Shown here: positions 62,400-64,000 of the stretch, in pieces | Layout: each line of letters opens with the position of its first letter | Numbering within the stretch: position 1 is the stretch's first letter | Assembly (NCBI GenBank): GCA_947044365.1 | Contig: OX345638.1 | Span: forward strand, 2,590,201 to 2,654,200 | Origin: Petrosia ficiformis | Lineage: Eukaryota; Porifera; Demospongiae; Haplosclerida; Petrosiidae | Length of the DNA: 64,000 nucleotides | Reading direction: 5' to 3' | Translations under genes and position numbers: made by a program | Notes under the pieces: model-generated | Database searches by the model: none | The model's input: only the letters and a program-made list of their open reading frames with translations | Told to the model about the DNA's origin: nothing

Positions 62400-63700
62400 A
62401 CATACTATTAAGGATTATAGATTTTTAATGGAGGGACCACTGCATCATATATATAGCTGTCGGTTATATTCATAAACAATTGTTATCATCCATCTTATTT
62501 TTGTAATATAAATACAATGAACATGTTGTTTTGGTGATTCACATTACTATTCTAAAGTATTACACATTCCATATTGCCATTGAAAGGAATATCAATGGAG
62601 TCACTGGAGTGGTTGTATAATCAACAGTGTTGTAAGTGTTGGTCACTGTGAATTACAGTTAATCTTAAATTTATATGATAACTTATTAGCACTTAATCAT
62701 GATTTTCTTTCTTGCAAGAGCATTGTCTATAAATATTCATAATGAAGTAATTTCAATCATGACTGGGTCACATACATGGGTGATTCATATGTGAACCACA
62801 TAATTATGTTGAAACTTTAATTTAACTGGTGGAGTAATTTCACAGTTGTCCATAAAATTAATATTATAAATTTGATGATAATTATATATATATTATATTA
62901 TATATTATATACATGTATATATATATAAATTATAAGTTTTATACTATTACTATATCCAGTAATATTGCATATTACTATCTAATATAATAGTACATCAGTC
63001 ATAATTTAGATGTTTGCGTTCTAGTTAAATAAGAGTACTAGTAGTCACAGTATTTTTATTGGGCAAATCAGCATTTCCAACATTCACATTTACTTTATAT
63101 TTGAGTGTTTTGGTCCACGGTACATGATCTAATAATATCACCATGAGTTTTAGATGATAGACCAAATGAATAGTTATAATGAAATGATAAAAAGAAGGGT
63201 AGAATGTCTTAATACTATTTTTTAAACGGGGTAACTGGTTAGTATTTAGCTGTTATCTGTTCAAGATCTTGTGAATACTTTCAATATGAATATTTGTAAC
63301 TAAGAACTCATTCACCATGGTAACACATCCAGTTAAAACTCCACAGAAAACAAATGGATTCAAATTTTATTTACCAAAAAGCTGTTTCATGTACATTATA
63401 TAATATGTATTATAGAGAAAACATAACAACATACTACTAAAGTCTTTCATTATCCTGAGATACCATAACTCGGGTATTCAACCATGCATCTACAAATTCA
63501 AAACAGATTCCATTTCTAAACTGCAAACAATGTGAGTGCCAAAAGTACTGTTGGCGAGCAAATTTGTATATTCTATACATATGTCATGTTTTATTAATTA
63601 AGGTTTGCTAAATTGAGCGAGGATTAGTGTATCCCTAGTGATAATTATAACAAATATTCATAATTAGTTATAAGCACTCCCATATCAAGAAGTTTAATAC
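62400..63700. other. Flank with inverted and decayed TRIM flank pieces
   Basis: About 62620-62720 is an inverted copy of 50860-50960 (landmark TCATGATTAAGTGCTAA on the opposite strand). 62885-62935 is (AT)n. No ORF of note. Confidence 0.5.
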
Positions 63701-63713
63701 CAGAATGATCACC

Positions 63714-63850
63714 AAATCGGTTACTAAAACGATTACTATATCGGTTACCAGAACGATCACTAAACCGGTTACCATGACTAAATCTTTTGCTAAATCGGTT
63801 ACTAAATCTGTTGCTAAATCGGTTACCAGAACGATGGCTAAATTGGTTTA
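63714..63850. repeat. 12-bp tandem repeat
   Basis: About eleven imperfect copies of CTAAATCGGTTA with variants CAGAACGATCAC and CTAAACCGGTTA. Confidence 0.9.
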
Positions 63851-63879
63851 ATAGTGAAGTGTAAAAGTGTATTTTATTC

Positions 63880-64000
63880 TAACCTTCAACAGCTCCTTCA
63901 TCAAAATGAGGAAGCTTTGTTAACAGCCATGGCCAAGGATGTACGACTTTCTATCCAACTAAGGGCACTCAACATCTCTTGAATTTCATGAGTCATTGTC
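63880..64000 (+). pseudogene. TRIM-NHL coiled-coil fragment at the window edge
   Basis: CTTCAACAGCTCCTTCATCA, then GAGGAAGCTTTGTTA and ATGGCCAAGGATGTACGACT match copy 4 at 60280-60410, but a ~15-bp block is missing and CAACTAAGGG replaces CAACTGGAGGG, breaking the frame. There is no upstream RING or B-box. It continues beyond the window. Confidence 0.8.

Overview
This is eukaryotic, almost certainly metazoan, DNA. It is AT-rich, its genes have short exons with GT..AG introns, a class VII TRIM (RING/B-box/coiled coil/filamin/NHL) family is tandemly expanded, and short inverted-repeat elements and microsatellites are very dense. The overall texture (many small palindromic elements, ACATGT arrays, compact genes beside an expanded TRIM-NHL cluster) fits a demosponge such as Amphimedon, but nothing in the window proves the species.

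Layout. 1-3.1 kb: arrays of the self-complementary hexamer ACATGT, minisatellites and a 52-bp perfect palindrome. 3.1-9.95 kb: mostly repeats, plus the first two coding exons (minus strand) of an unrecognised gene and one possible later exon. 10.44-24.13 kb (minus): a complete RCBTB1/2-type gene rebuilt here from 13 phase-consistent exons (537 codons; RCC1 propeller + BTB + C-terminal BACK-like region), its introns full of inverted-repeat elements, a 68/75-bp minisatellite and a (GATA)n tract. 24.13-24.74 kb: a ~600-bp divergent promoter region that carries a stray copy of part of an RCBTB exon. 24.74-45.94 kb (plus): a nine-exon gene (684 codons) encoding a BAR-like helical domain and a long Ser/Pro-rich tail. 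Its first intron (~8.9 kb) holds the largest simple-repeat arrays. 46-64 kb (plus): a tandem TRIM-NHL cluster with two intact 727-aa genes, one frameshifted copy, one 5'-truncated chimeric copy, and at least two decayed fragments, one running off the right edge.

How the parts relate. RCBTB proteins are candidate CUL3 E3 adaptors, and RING-type TRIM-NHL proteins are candidate E3 ligases that may also bind RNA. The BAR-like gene is probably a membrane-associated scaffold. No shared pathway is implied; the neighbourhood looks like ordinary synteny plus one lineage-specific expanding family. The TRIM cluster shows clear signs of unequal exchange and gene conversion, and its copies supply empty sites that date element insertions.

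Repeats. At least seven families of short non-autonomous inverted-repeat elements (called A-G here) occur, several in multiple copies, together with tRNA-derived SINE-like sequences, two of which lie inside inverted-repeat brackets. One element (42.6-43.0 kb) has an 8-bp target-site duplication, as expected for hAT-type elements. All similarity statements were made by eye; no alignment or database search was run.
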